Shown here: in pieces, positions 22,519 to 35,829 of the stretch
How the letters are laid out: each line of letters starts with the position of its first letter
Numbering within the stretch: the first letter of the stretch is position 1
Assembly: GCF_900103525.1 (NCBI RefSeq)
Contig: NZ_FNHN01000009.1
Location: forward strand, 62,001 to 126,000
DNA length: 64,000 nucleotides
Direction: 5' to 3'
From: Bacillus sp. OK048
GTDB lineage: Bacteria; Bacillota; Bacilli; Bacillales; Cytobacillaceae
Position numbers and translations under genes: made by a program
Notes under the pieces: model-generated
What the model was told of the DNA's origin: nothing
What the model saw: the letters and a program-made list of their open reading frames with translations, nothing else
Database searches by the model: none

Positions 22519-22793
22519 ACCTATTTACGAGAACGTAGTTTATTAACAAACTAGGTGAATTTCTATAAACGGTAAAGTTTTGTTATAATTCATTTCAATA
22601 TACCAGTAATTTTTTTTGGTTTTCTTTAGAAAATGTGTAATTTAGTTTTGGTAGAAAACAAAGGCTATCTCAGCACTAGAATGGATTGATATTGTAGCAT
22701 CTGTATAACAATGAAGGTGTTTTTATTTAATAAAAAAACATACCTAATAAGTCTCCGCTTGTAAATTTATATCAGCCCAAAAGGATAGAAAAA

Positions 22794-22836
22794 GGGGTTA
22801 GTCCCGATCGCTTTAACGCACGGGGGGACTGACCCA
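22794..22836. repeat. GGGGTCAGTCC-type palindrome, copy 1
   Basis: GGGGTTAGTCCC and GGGACTGACCC are inverted around a core with TTTAACGC. An inverted relative lies at 57794-57838. The rest of 22519-23020 is AT-rich without a recognised gene. Confidence 0.5.
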
Positions 22837-23020
22837 AACTACTAATGAGGTGAAATCTACATCACCTTATAATTTTATTAAGGACCGTTACAGTCCTGTT
22901 ACCGAGGATGATGTGACAATATAAATTAAATATTATACAAAAAGTGAAGTGGAAATAGGAAGTGAGGGAAGAGATTACTAGATAGTAGATAAAGGTAACA
23001 ATACAAGGTACAATATTAAA

Positions 23021-23034
23021 TGTAATCGGTTAAA
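23021..23034. promoter_or_regulatory. cre-like or autoregulatory box before lacI-type gene
   Basis: TGTAATCGGTTAAA fits the cre consensus TGWAANCGNTNWCA with one mismatch and ends 19 bases before the regulator start. Confidence 0.4.
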
Positions 23035-23053
23035 TAAAAAAAGGGGAATGTGT

Positions 23054-24085
23054 ATGGTTACAAGAAAAGATGTTGCGCTAAAGGCAGGAGTTTCACCATC
23101 AACAGTATCGCGTGTCATTAATAATAACGGGTATGTTGCCCTGGAGGCAAGAAAAAAAATAGAAGCAGCTATTGCCGAATTGAACTACATACCGAACCGG
23201 GCAGCACAAAATTTACGGGCGAAATCCTATAAACAAATTGCTTGTATCTCCCCCTCTATTAGTAACCCTTTTTTTTCAGAGATGTTTATGGGGATAGAGG
23301 AAATGGCAATTGAGTGCGGATATTCATTATCTTTGTATAATATTACGAAGAAAAAACGAAATTATTTAAAGCAAGTTGTAGAAGGTCCTTATGATGGGGT
23401 GATTTTGCTTGCATCACATGAATTAATCATAATTAAAGATTTTCTTGAAAATATTCAAAACATGCCACTGTCTATCTATTGGGATCGAATTGATAAAATA
23501 AACATTCCACGTAAAGCAGAAATTCCTCATGTATATGTGGACTTAAAGAGAGTAATGAGACAATCGGTAGATTATTTGATAACAAATGGACATAAGGAAA
23601 TTCTCTTTTTAGGCCATTATTATGAAAAAGAAAGAAACAGTAATCCAAGATACAAGGGCTATGAAATGGCTATGAAGGAAAATCACTTACCGATTAAGGA
23701 TTATTTTCAAATATTCGTTGAAATGTATGAAGATAAATTGACGACGGGGTATGAAGCGATCAAGATGTTATTGGATAAAGGGCAAGATTTTACTGCTGTA
23801 GCTGCGTCTAACGATTTGTTAGCAGCTGGAGCCATAAGGGCGATTATTGAAAGTGGGAAGAAGGTTCCTGAGGATATTTCCGTCATTGGTGTGGATAATA
23901 TTGAGTTAGCCAAAATCGTGACACCAACATTGACTACGATGAATATTCCCAAAAAAGAAATTGGCAGAATGCTAGTACGGCAGTTAATGGATCAAATACA
24001 TAACGAAAGTACGATGAAGAAAAGTATTGAAGCTGAAGTTATTTTGAAGGAAAGAGAGTCAGTAAAAAGTCTAATAATTAAATAA
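23054..24085 (+). CDS. LacI-family transcriptional regulator of the beta-galactoside operon
   Basis: A 343-residue repressor. Residues 1-50 form the LacI helix-turn-helix and hinge (RKDVALKAGVSPSTVSRVIN, then YIPNRAAQNLRAKS), followed by a periplasmic-binding-protein-like sugar domain (about 60-335) with AVAASNDLLAAGAI and ISVIGVDN motifs. I choose the ATG at 23054, seven bases after AAGGGG; another ATG at 23048 touches the site. It lies directly before a sugar ABC transporter and a beta-galactosidase. Three CpG-centred palindromes in the next promoter are its likely operators, with a galactoside or derived sugar as inducer. A cre-like box precedes its own start. Confidence 0.9.
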   Translation: MVTRKDVALKAGVSPSTVSRVINNNGYVALEARKKIEAAIAELNYIPNRAAQNLRAKSYKQIACISPSISNPFFSEMFMGIEEMAIECGYSLSLYNITKKKRNYLKQVVEGPYDGVILLASHELIIIKDFLENIQNMPLSIYWDRIDKINIPRKAEIPHVYVDLKRVMRQSVDYLITNGHKEILFLGHYYEKERNSNPRYKGYEMAMKENHLPIKDYFQIFVEMYEDKLTTGYEAIKMLLDKGQDFTAVAASNDLLAAGAIRAIIESGKKVPEDISVIGVDNIELAKIVTPTLTTMNIPKKEIGRMLVRQLMDQIHNESTMKKSIEAEVILKERESVKSLIIK

Positions 24086-24091
24086 TTTTGA

Positions 24092-24120
24092 TTGACAACG
24101 GTTACAAAGTGATTTATTTT
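24092..24120 (+). promoter_or_regulatory. Beta-galactoside operon promoter with cre box
   Basis: TTGACA at 24092 and TATTTT at 24115 are 17 bases apart. TGACAACGGTTACA at 24093-24106 fits the cre consensus with one mismatch and overlaps the -35 box, so CcpA would block polymerase binding. Confidence 0.6.
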
Positions 24121-24183
24121 TAGAACATAGCAGAAAAAATATCTAGTTGAATAAATCGATGCGAGATTTTTTTATTAAATAAT

Positions 24184-24199
24184 GTGGTTACGTGGCCAT
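24184..24199. promoter_or_regulatory. Operator 1 of the beta-galactoside operon
   Basis: GTGGTTACGTGGCCAT, a two-mismatch version of the 16-base palindrome found perfect at 24245. Confidence 0.65.
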
Positions 24200-24216
24200 G
24201 TTATTTTTTGAGCATT

Positions 24217-24232
24217 GTGGTCACGTGACCAT
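24217..24232. promoter_or_regulatory. Operator 2 of the beta-galactoside operon
   Basis: GTGGTCACGTGACCAT, one base short of a perfect palindrome, 33 bases centre to centre from operator 1. Confidence 0.7.
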
Positions 24233-24244
24233 TTTTTCTGCAAA

Positions 24245-24260
24245 GTGGTCACGTGACCAC
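24245..24260. promoter_or_regulatory. Operator 3 of the beta-galactoside operon
   Basis: GTGGTCACGTGACCAC is a perfect palindrome with a central CpG, as usual for LacI-family operators. It is 28 bases from operator 2 and ends 26 bases before the first gene. Confidence 0.7.
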
Positions 24261-24286
24261 AAATTTAGAAAAGGGGAGCGAAAAAA

Positions 24287-25558
24287 ATGAAAAGATTTTC
24301 AGTATTATTGTCATTACTATTGGTTCTAACAGTCTTCTTGACAGCCTGTGGCAGTGGAAAAGATGAAAAGGCTAGTTCTACTGATGGAAAAGCTACCATT
24401 ACGGTGGCATCCTGGAATGCTGCTGCGGATGCTTTAACAGAACAAATTGAAGGATTTAACAAAAAGTATCCAGATATAAAAGTGGAAGTACTACATACGG
24501 ATACTGGATATTCCAAAGTTACCCCAGCTTTAGCAGCAGGAACAGGAGCTCCGGATATTATTCAAACACAAGCAAGGGATTTTCCAGCATTTCTTCAGAA
24601 GTTTCCTGATCAATTTGCGGATCTAACAGACAAAACGGAAAAATATAAAGATGATTTTATTGAGTCTTCTTGGAAAAGCGTAACAAAAGATAATAAAGTT
24701 TATGCAATGCCATGGGATGTAGGCCCAACTGCATTATATTACCGAATCGATTTATTTGAAGAAGCAGGCATTGATGTTGAATCGATTAAAACATGGGACG
24801 ATTATATTGAAGCAGGTAAGAAATTAAAAGAAACATTCCCTGATACAGCGATGACCCTCTATACAAATGATTTTAATCTTTATGAAATCTTCTTAAACCA
24901 ATTGGGTGGTTCTTATGTGAAAGATGGAAAAATTAATGTAAATTCACCGGAATCAGAAAAAGCACTTTTACTGCAAAAGAAAATGAAGGATGAGGGCATT
25001 GCCATTAATGTTCAAGATGGTAATGGACGAATTCCAGCACTAACGAACGATAAAGCTGCCAGTGTTATTTTACCTGTATGGTATGCAGGTACGTTACGCC
25101 ATTCTGTTGAAAAACAAGCTGGCAAATGGGGCATCGTTCCGATTCCGGCTTTTGAAGAGGGTGGAAATACACAAGCAAATTTAGGCGGATCCATATTAGC
25201 AGTGTCAAAACAGTCTAAAAATGTGGATGCAGCATTTAAATTTATTGAATATGTGTTAACGACAGAGGAAGGTCAAAAGATTATGCTAAAATACGGACTT
25301 TTCCCTTCCTATACGCCTTTCTATAAAAGTGAAGCATTTAATACAAAAGATGAGTATTTTGGAATGGAATTATATCCTTTCTTTGCGAAACAAACGACAA
25401 CCATTAAAGATATGGAATATGGTCCGATTATGTTAGACGCAACGAAACCGCTTAAAGATATGATCGATGGCGTGCTGGCAGGAAATGATGTCAAGAAAAT
25501 GATGGGCACGACTGCAGAATCAATATCGAAATCTACTAAGCTTAAAGTAAATAATTAG
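24287..25558 (+). CDS. Sugar ABC transporter substrate-binding lipoprotein
   Basis: A 423-residue family 1 extracellular solute-binding lipoprotein (signal peptide ending FLTAC, Cys21). Two-lobed features of maltose-type binding proteins are visible: ITVASWN at the start of the mature domain, AAGTGAPDIIQTQ, YAMPWDVGPTALYYRIDLFEEAGI and the late EYVLTTEEGQKIMLKYG. It delivers a sugar to the two permeases encoded next. The nearest functional parallel is GanS/CycB-like galactan-oligosaccharide import in Bacillus, and the beta-galactosidase at the end of the operon fits that. GGGGAGCGAAAAAA precedes the ATG. No ATPase gene is in the operon, so a shared MsmX-type ATPase is likely. Confidence 0.9.
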   Translation: MKRFSVLLSLLLVLTVFLTACGSGKDEKASSTDGKATITVASWNAAADALTEQIEGFNKKYPDIKVEVLHTDTGYSKVTPALAAGTGAPDIIQTQARDFPAFLQKFPDQFADLTDKTEKYKDDFIESSWKSVTKDNKVYAMPWDVGPTALYYRIDLFEEAGIDVESIKTWDDYIEAGKKLKETFPDTAMTLYTNDFNLYEIFLNQLGGSYVKDGKINVNSPESEKALLLQKKMKDEGIAINVQDGNGRIPALTNDKAASVILPVWYAGTLRHSVEKQAGKWGIVPIPAFEEGGNTQANLGGSILAVSKQSKNVDAAFKFIEYVLTTEEGQKIMLKYGLFPSYTPFYKSEAFNTKDEYFGMELYPFFAKQTTTIKDMEYGPIMLDATKPLKDMIDGVLAGNDVKKMMGTTAESISKSTKLKVNN

Positions 25559-25621
25559 AAAAAATAATAAGGTAGGTGTTTGCTAGTTGAACACCTACTC
25601 TTCTTTATAGGAGGTGCCAAA

Positions 25622-26538
25622 ATGAGAGAAACAGCTGTGGGAAAAATGACAGGACCTTCTGTTGCCAGAAAGAAAAAACGGAATCAAAAAAAATTAACTC
25701 CCTACCTATTTCTATCGCCGTTTTTCATAGTATTTGCCATATTCATGGTATATCCCATTATTGAATCATTGTATTTATCTTTCACTTCTGCTCAAGGAAA
25801 CAGTGCAGAATGGGTTGGATTTGAAAACTTTAAAAACATCCTTACGGACGGATTATTTTGGAAATCCTTATATAATGTTTTTATCATCTTAATTGTTCAA
25901 GTACCAATCATGCTCATTATAGGGACTTTATTAGCTGTCCTATTAAACTCAAATTTTATAAAGGGAAAGGCCATCTTTCGATTATTTATCTTTTTGCCGG
26001 TATTAATTGATTTAGTCACCTATTCCATTGTCTTTACCCTTATTTTTAATGAGCAATATGGAATGATGAATTACCTTTTAGGTCTCATTCATATTGACCC
26101 AATTCAATGGTTTAGTGACCCGTTCTGGTCGAAAGTGTTGATTATTATTGCGGTGACATGGAGATGGACCGGTTATAATACGATTATTTTGTTAGCAGGA
26201 ATCACAACGATTGATCACTCGTTGTATGAATCTGCTGAAGTGGATGGGGCCAATAAATTCACCCAATTCTTTAAGATTACCATTCCCATGTTAAAACCAA
26301 TCCTTCTGTTTTGTGGAATTCTTTCTACCATTGGGACGATTCAATTATTTACGGAGCCTTCTTTATTAACTGCTGGCGGACCAAACAATGCAACCAATAC
26401 ACCTATTATGTACCTTTATCAATTTGGATTTCAAAGCTTCCAATTTGGATATGCATCAGCCGCAGCGTATATCATTACCATTATCGTTGGGATTATTAGT
26501 TTCTTCCAAATCAAGGTTTCAAAAGGAGGAGAGATTTA

Positions 26539-26539
<1 letters not shown>
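25622..26539 (+). CDS. Sugar ABC transporter permease 1 (MalF-like)
   Basis: A 305-residue permease with six helices after a basic N-terminus (RKKKRNQKK). The EAA loop that docks the ATPase is ESAEVDGANKFTQFFKITIP near residue 202. I choose ATG 25622, directly behind AGGAGGTGCCAAA, over an in-frame upstream start at 25580 that has no site. It forms a heterodimer with the next gene product; the two genes share one base (TAATG), which couples their translation. Confidence 0.9.
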
Positions 26540-30544
<4,005 letters not shown>

Positions 30545-30643
30545 AAATGAAGCAAATTTCCAATCTGTTTATAGAAGGCAAAGACGCGGACTTACCCTTT
30601 TAACCTAGAAATAGGTATCAGTGATTGGTAGATAGAAGTTAAG

Positions 30644-30684
30644 AAAAGGGAAGCATTCTACCATTTAGAATGGCTTCCCTTTTT
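30644..30684 (+). terminator. Terminator of the beta-galactoside operon
   Basis: AAAAGGGAAG..CATTCTA pairs with TAGAATG..CTTCCCTTTT (one mismatch) around a five-base loop, with a T-tail. Confidence 0.85.
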
Positions 30685-30797
30685 AGTGGCTAGTGTGAAA
30701 GTGAAAATACGTTGCTTTATATAGAAGGATGATAAAAATGACCGATAAGTTACCAGTGTTGATGCAGGCAGTACGGGGGCTGATCGATTATTTAAAA

Positions 30798-30832
30798 GGG
30801 TACCCAAGTGAACTTTAATTCATTGGGTACCC
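30798..30832 (-). terminator. Terminator of the ABC-F gene
   Basis: GGGTACCCAA and TTGGGTACCC are exact inverted repeats; on the minus strand the hairpin is followed by CTTTTAAATAA. It lies 13 bases beyond the yfmM stop. Confidence 0.7.
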
Positions 30833-30844
30833 CTTAATCTTTAT

Positions 30845-32398
30845 TTAAAACACTTTCGTAGTCCAATCCTCACAATTCCAAATATCGGTCGCAATTTCAC
30901 GATAGAAGTCAGGTTCGTGGGATACCATTAAGATACTTCCGCGATATGCCTTTAAAGCACGCTTCAATTCTTCTTTTGCGTCAACATCCAAGTGATTGGT
31001 AGGTTCGTCTAGAATTAATAAATTTGTTTCTGTGTTTAAAATTTTACACAATCGAACTTTGGCTTTTTCGCCACCAGAAAGGACCTCGACTTTACTTTCA
31101 ATATGTTTCGTCGTTAATCCACATTTTGCAAGAGCAGTACGGACTTCAGCCTGATTCATACTTGGGAACTCGCTCCAAATCTCTTCAATACAAGTGTTGT
31201 AGTTAGACTGTTTAACTTCCTGCTCGAAGTAACCGACGTGTTGATACTCACCACGTTCCACTTTACCCGAAATGGGATCAATCAACCCAAGAATACTTTT
31301 TAAAAGAGTAGACTTACCAATACCGTTTGCACCAACGAATGCAATTTTTTGTCCGCGTTCCATTTTCAAATTCAGAGGGCGAGAAAGTGGTTCATTGTAA
31401 CCAATAACAAGATCTTCAGCTGTGAAAATCCAACGACTAGCAGCACGAGCTTCTTTGAAAATAAACTCTGGTTTCGGCTTCTCTCTCCCCAATTCAATAA
31501 CTTCCATTTTGTCGAGCTTCTTTTGACGAGACATCGCCATATTACGAGTAGCCACACTTGCCTTGTTACGAGCAACGAAATCCTTCAAATTCGCAATTTC
31601 TTGTTGTTGACGTTTGTAAGCAGACTCTAGCTGCTGTTTCTTCATCTCATGAATATTTAGGAAGTTATCATAGTCACCAACATAGCGATTCAACTCTTGG
31701 TTTTCCATGTGATAGATTAAGTTAACAACATTGTTCAAGAATGGAATATCATGTGAAATCAAGATAAATGCATTTTCATATTCCTGTAAATAGCGCTTCA
31801 ACCACTCGATATGCTGTTCATCCAAATAGTTTGTAGGCTCGTCTAGTAATAGAATTTCAGGCTTTTCTAGCAAAAGCTTAGCTAGTAAAACTTTCGTACG
31901 TTGCCCACCACTAAGATCATCAACATCTCGATCGAGTCCAACATCGTCTAATCCTAGACCACGGGCAACTTCCTCAACTTTTGCATTAATTTGATAGAAA
32001 TCATTGCTATCTAACGTTTCTTGTAGCTCTCCAACTTCTGCAAGTAATGCGTCGATATCAGCACCTTCATCACCCATTTTTGCATAAAGGTCATTAATCT
32101 CTGCTTCAGCATCAAATAAATATTGAAAAGCAGTACTCAAAGCCTCACGCATCGTAGTACCTTTTTGAAGTACAGCATGCTGATCTAAATAACCAACACG
32201 AACTTTTCGTGACCACTCAACTTTCCCCTCGTCGGGCTGCAACTTCCCAGTAACAATATTCATGAAGGTAGACTTACCCTCACCATTTGCCCCAACTAGT
32301 CCAACGTGCTCTCCTTTTAAAAGTCGGAAAGACACATTATTAAAAATCGCACGATCACCGAAACCATGACTTAAATTTTGTACGTTTAATACGCTCAT
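30845..32398 (-). CDS. yfmM: ABC-F family ribosome-associated ATPase
   Basis: A 517-residue soluble protein with two ABC ATPase domains and no membrane segments. Domain 1 has Walker A GANGEGKST, signature LSGGQRTKV and Walker B LLLDEPTNYLD; domain 2 has GANGIGKST, LSGGEKAKV and LLILDEPTNHLD. Between them lies the basic linker (about 245-300, KRQQQEIANLKDFVARNKAS) that reaches the ribosomal peptidyl-transferase centre in ABC-F proteins. The N-terminal sequence and length match B. subtilis YfmM. Such proteins rescue stalled ribosomes or protect them from antibiotics; which one applies here cannot be read from sequence. AAGGGGATAAAAAA precedes the ATG on the minus strand. Confidence 0.92.
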   Translation of the reverse strand: MSVLNVQNLSHGFGDRAIFNNVSFRLLKGEHVGLVGANGEGKSTFMNIVTGKLQPDEGKVEWSRKVRVGYLDQHAVLQKGTTMREALSTAFQYLFDAEAEINDLYAKMGDEGADIDALLAEVGELQETLDSNDFYQINAKVEEVARGLGLDDVGLDRDVDDLSGGQRTKVLLAKLLLEKPEILLLDEPTNYLDEQHIEWLKRYLQEYENAFILISHDIPFLNNVVNLIYHMENQELNRYVGDYDNFLNIHEMKKQQLESAYKRQQQEIANLKDFVARNKASVATRNMAMSRQKKLDKMEVIELGREKPKPEFIFKEARAASRWIFTAEDLVIGYNEPLSRPLNLKMERGQKIAFVGANGIGKSTLLKSILGLIDPISGKVERGEYQHVGYFEQEVKQSNYNTCIEEIWSEFPSMNQAEVRTALAKCGLTTKHIESKVEVLSGGEKAKVRLCKILNTETNLLILDEPTNHLDVDAKEELKRALKAYRGSILMVSHEPDFYREIATDIWNCEDWTTKVF

Positions 32399-32490
32399 TT
32401 TTTTATCCCCTTATCTAATATCACATGTGGATATCTTACTAGATTTTTGCTGCTTTTTCTACTTGAAGTTATATTTTCCAATAACGATTT

Positions 32491-32548
32491 AAGGGTACCT
32501 GACCACCGGTATAGTAATATTTTTATGAACTGGTGTCAGGCACCAATA
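32491..32548. repeat. GGTGTCAGGCACC-type palindrome
   Basis: GGTACCTGACCACC (32494) and GGTGTCAGGCACC (32532) are imperfect inverted repeats. This motif is a common intergenic element in Bacillus. From 32549 to 32907 the DNA is AT-rich and carries only the leader of the next gene. Confidence 0.45.
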
Positions 32549-32907
32549 TTCTAATTAACCTTGTATGGTGTGTTCACATAATTGTAGAAAACCCTTACAA
32601 AAGAAAAATTAATATGAAAATATAGTGTGATATAATTTTATCGGAAGGGAGGTAAAAAATACCAAAGTAGTATCAATATTATTATTTTTTTAAAGGTAAG
32701 ATTCCTTTCTACTAAATCCGCGATTTTCCCCTTTCATTTCTCATCATTTTAAATCCACTACTAGACTTATAATAACTTCCTGTAAAAATGCTGAATCCAA
32801 TTTAATAATTAAATAATTGGGGAAGCTGCCGGTAAAATCCAAGTTATACAAAAGGTTATGTATACCACTTTTGTACGAAAATCTAAATTTGAAGGAGGAT
32901 GATTAAA

Positions 32908-33237
32908 ATGGGTCATGATATATCGGGATACAATAATGCAGGAGAGGAAATTGCTTATGCCCGTTTTAGCATGGGGAATTACAATTCAACCATATTGTAC
33001 AGATTACTTGATGCTAATGATTTTTACGCAGGAGTTAGTGGGAATGGCAGGAGCACCACCTTCTCAACAGAACAAATGGAAAAGGCGTTGAAAGCCTACA
33101 AGGAATTTTTTCGTACTGGTGACTCCCTGTCAGGAATTGATTTATTAGGGATGGATCAAAAACAAATCCTGAAGTTTATACTCAACTGCTTAGCAGCAGC
33201 ACAAAAAGAAAACAGTGTAAAAGTCTATTTTGGCTAA
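32908..33237 (+). CDS. Hypothetical 109-residue protein
   Basis: A soluble protein of 109 residues beginning MGHDISGYNNAGEEIAYARF and rich in aromatic and small residues, with a helical half at about 55-105. I choose ATG 32908, nine bases after GAAGGAGG; an in-frame ATG at 32899 touches the site. The ribosome binding site is excellent, so it is very likely translated. No signal, membrane segment or catalytic motif is seen and I do not recognise the family. It stands alone between two long AT-rich gaps. Confidence 0.7.
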   Translation: MGHDISGYNNAGEEIAYARFSMGNYNSTILYRLLDANDFYAGVSGNGRSTTFSTEQMEKALKAYKEFFRTGDSLSGIDLLGMDQKQILKFILNCLAAAQKENSVKVYFG

Positions 33238-33802
33238 TGTATTGTAAGACACTACACGGAATATTACCGCTTCAAAGCATCCCAATAACTCCTTTATATT
33301 TCTTCTTTCTGCATTCAATCTCAAGAATTGCCCATAATTTCCTAAAAACCCATGACTCAAACCTTCCATAAACAACTTCCTTTTTTGCAAAGAGCAATAT
33401 TAGAAAGAATCATATAATTCTATAGGAAAAGAGCAATTGCATATTACTGGTGTTAACTGAAAACGAAGTGCATGGAGTATCAATGAACGGTCATGGTTAA
33501 CTTTTAGGCGGAGAATTTCCGGCTAATGTATATAGAGGTAGCATAAGAAGCAGATATAAGCGGAGATAATTCGATTACCTGCTCTAAATAGGAAAAAATT
33601 TAAAGATTCGGATACTATAAACGGAAAACCTTCCTTTATGAAAAAATAGCAGTTTCCCAAAATAAATGGAATTTTTCTGTTTTTTTTCAAACGCAGTGAA
33701 ATCAACATTCGGTTATAACAAAGCAAATAAAATCGATCATTAGTTCAAGTTGGTAATGATATAATAAAGAATGAATATGGAATGAATCGGAGGCGTATGT
33801 AA
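33238..33802. other. Intergenic gap with gene scraps and a small repeat
   Basis: The minus strand from about 33400 to a TGA at 33272 is stop-free and reads protein-like (LLFAKKEVVYGRFESWVF then RKLWAILEIECRKKKYKG), without start or recognised family. GGCGGAGAATTTCCGGCT (33508) and ATAAGCGGAGATAATTCG (33556) look like the GCGGAGA-type dispersed repeats of Bacillus. Confidence 0.3.
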
Positions 33803-34063
33803 ATGAAATGGTCTGAAGTACGTCAGCATTTTCCAGAACGTTGTGTCTTAGTAGAAGCATTAAAATCAGAAACAAGAGGTAAAGAAAGAGTCATTGAGGA
33901 AATGGCAGTAATTGATGACTTTGAGAATGGCAATGCAGCATGGAAAGCCTACAAAAAACTGCATTTAGAAAATAAAAGCCTAGAATTATATATTTTTCAC
34001 ACAAATAATGAAGAAATAAAGGTAATTGAGCAACCATATATAGGAGTGCGTAGAAGAGTATGA
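33803..34063 (+). CDS. Hypothetical 86-residue protein coupled to a retropepsin-like protein
   Basis: A small soluble protein (MKWSEVRQHFPERCVLVEAL at the N-terminus) with a likely alpha/beta fold. EMAVIDDFENGNAAWKAYKKL suggests a helix after a strand pair. CGGAGGCGTATGTAA precedes the ATG. Its stop codon overlaps the next start (ATGA), so the two products are made together and may interact, for example as inhibitor, substrate or chaperone of the protease-like partner. No family recognised. Confidence 0.75.
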   Translation: MKWSEVRQHFPERCVLVEALKSETRGKERVIEEMAVIDDFENGNAAWKAYKKLHLENKSLELYIFHTNNEEIKVIEQPYIGVRRRV

Positions 34064-34452
34064 AATTTGAAATGGATGATCATTTACCTCTAGTTGCTGT
34101 TCAGATTGAATACAACGGAATGAAAATGATTTTTACTAACGTACTGCTTGATACTGGCTGTTCTTCAACCATTTTAGATACAGATTTATGTGAAGAAGTC
34201 GGATTGATGCTCGATTTAGAAAACGCCATTACACGGAAAATGTACGGAATTGGCGGTACTGAAGTCTGCATTGAACAAAAAGTGAGCGGTATGACTATAG
34301 ATAAGTTTCCACTTAATGATTTCACTATCCAGCTAGGCGATGTCAGAGAAATGCATGGATTTGACGGGATCATCGGCAGTGATTTTTTTCTTGCAAATAA
34401 ATTAATCATCGACTTCAAAAATATGGAAGTACGAAAAACTAGATTAAGGTAA
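34060..34452 (+). CDS. Retropepsin-like aspartyl protease domain protein
   Basis: A 130-residue single-domain protein with the retropepsin pattern: catalytic motif LLDTGCSSTILD (Asp31-Thr-Gly), a flap-like strand region (MYGIGGTEVC) and the late hydrophobic-hydrophobic-Gly block FDGIIGSDFF. Such domains work as dimers, each chain giving one Asp. There is no signal peptide or membrane segment, so it would act in the cytoplasm. The 4-base overlap with the preceding gene shows coupling. The substrate is unknown. Confidence 0.8.
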   Translation: MKFEMDDHLPLVAVQIEYNGMKMIFTNVLLDTGCSSTILDTDLCEEVGLMLDLENAITRKMYGIGGTEVCIEQKVSGMTIDKFPLNDFTIQLGDVREMHGFDGIIGSDFFLANKLIIDFKNMEVRKTRLR

Positions 34453-34600
34453 ACACTACTACACCATTCTATCTGCGATCACTATTCAAGCCATATGGAG
34501 TGCTGTAACAATAGGAGCAGGAAAATCTATTCACTGCATTATACCTTTAAATCGTTTTAAACAATCTTTTACACATAAGTTATTGAATACCTTATTAACT

Positions 34601-34645
34601 AAAAACCCTACATTACTTATGTATGTAGGGTTTTTGTTTTATTTT
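34601..34645 (+). terminator. Terminator of the retropepsin pair
   Basis: AAAAACCCTACAT and ATGTAGGGTTTTT are exact inverted repeats with a nine-base loop and a T-rich tail. The 34453-34600 gap holds no recognised gene. Confidence 0.85.
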
Positions 34646-34811
34646 GGCTTCTCTGGAGGATGGGGGAAATCCCGAAGAACATTGTGAAAATGATGGCAAA
34701 ACTATCAATTTATCATAATGCCACGAAGAGTAGCATCGGTGACAACAAGTATTTGTTGGATTTTGCAGAATAAAATGATATAAATTTCCTAACGACAAAG
34801 GAGGAATTGGT

Positions 34812-35384
34812 TTGACATTAGGAGAAAAGATAAAAGACTTTCGAACGAGAGCTGGATTATCGCAGGAACAGTTAGCAGAAAAATTATGTGTATCAAGGCA
34901 GGCAATTACAAAATGGGAAAATGACCGAGGAATTCCTGATATTAATAATTTACAGTCCATTGCAAATTTATTTGATGTGAGTATTGATTTATTAGTTAAT
35001 AATAAGGAAGGCATTTCTAAAATAGTAATCAATGAAGAAATTGATTTAGAAACCTATCAAAAAAGTGGAAAATGTCGTTCAAAGTATGATGCAGTGGTGA
35101 AAGAAAAATATCCACATGCAAAAGTTATTTTTCCTCTAATAAGAAGAAAAAAGTTAAATTTAGCACAAGAAATTGTTGATTTTATTATACAGCCAGGTAC
35201 TTTACAAGTCGCAGATTCCTTTAATGATCTGTCTTCTTACTATCTTGTTGAAATAAATAACAAGCAGCTATTAGTTCGAGTTACTAAAACATATATTGAG
35301 GGAAGAGAATTAAGTCAGAAATTTGATGGCAAGAAATGCATTATTGATGAAAATCTTTTCAAAAAAACTACCTACACAATCTAA
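34812..35384 (+). CDS. XRE-family regulator with C-terminal domain
   Basis: A 190-residue protein. Residues about 3-60 form a Cro/C1-type helix-turn-helix (LGEKIKDFRTRAGLSQEQLA, RQAITKWENDRGIPDINNL). Residues about 75-185 form an unrecognised alpha/beta domain rich in Lys, with PHAKVIFPLIRRKKLNLAQE. The start is TTG 34812, eight bases after AAAGGAGG. Many Bacillus regulators with this HTH type carry a membrane domain instead; here the C-terminal part looks soluble and may sense a ligand. The target is unknown; it is a single-gene unit. Confidence 0.8.
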   Translation: MTLGEKIKDFRTRAGLSQEQLAEKLCVSRQAITKWENDRGIPDINNLQSIANLFDVSIDLLVNNKEGISKIVINEEIDLETYQKSGKCRSKYDAVVKEKYPHAKVIFPLIRRKKLNLAQEIVDFIIQPGTLQVADSFNDLSSYYLVEINNKQLLVRVTKTYIEGRELSQKFDGKKCIIDENLFKKTTYTI

Positions 35385-35423
35385 GGTGTTTAGATTAAAA
35401 CTGGATTTTAAAGCTACATTCAA

Positions 35424-35461
35424 GGCATGAGCATGGTAATTCACCGAGCTCGTGCTTTTTT
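35424..35461 (+). terminator. Terminator of the XRE gene
   Basis: CATGAGC pairs with GCTCGTG (one wobble), with inner GGT/ACC, and is followed by CTTTTTTG. Confidence 0.6.
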
Positions 35462-35558
35462 GTTGTCTAAAAGATGGGGCACTTTCTGAATGGATTAAAA
35501 AAGACTACTCTTTTCTTTATCTAAAGATAAGAAAGTATAAGTTTTTGAACTTAGTTTA

Positions 35559-35780
35559 CTGTCCAGCTCCAGCGCCAAAGCATATTCAGAGTAGCGGCTG
35601 TTCAGCTCGTCGCAAAGCTGCAAAGAAGTAATTCAAGTAGTGGCTTGGCTCTTCGTGTTTCCTTTATCTCGGTTGAAGCGCTCCACAAGGAACGCCCCGG
35701 CAGCATAAACTTCGCACGAAGAAAAAGCGTTAGCTTTTTCGAGGAGGCCATACGCCGCTGACCAGGGCGCTTCCGCTTTT
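35559..35780. repeat. Large dispersed Bacillus-type repeat (GTCCAGCTCCAGCGCC)
   Basis: The block opens with CTGTCCAGCTCCAGCGCC and ends with CCAGGGCGCTTCCGCTTTT, with an internal GAAAAAGC/GCTTTTTC hairpin near 35723-35742. These borders are those of a repeat found widely in Bacillus-type genomes. It has no open frame of note. Confidence 0.6.
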
Positions 35781-35829
35781 CTTTTTAGAAATGATAAAAA
35801 AGTATAGAAGATAATAAAAGATTACTCTA

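Noticed and set aside
30738..30818. A 26-codon plus-strand frame behind AGAAGGATG
   Set aside because: It ends inside the terminator of the convergent ABC-F gene and shows no family likeness; most likely chance.
35559..35780. Structured RNA or riboswitch before the truncated sugar-binding gene
   Set aside because: The borders are those of a dispersed Bacillus repeat, and no aptamer-like core was recognised.
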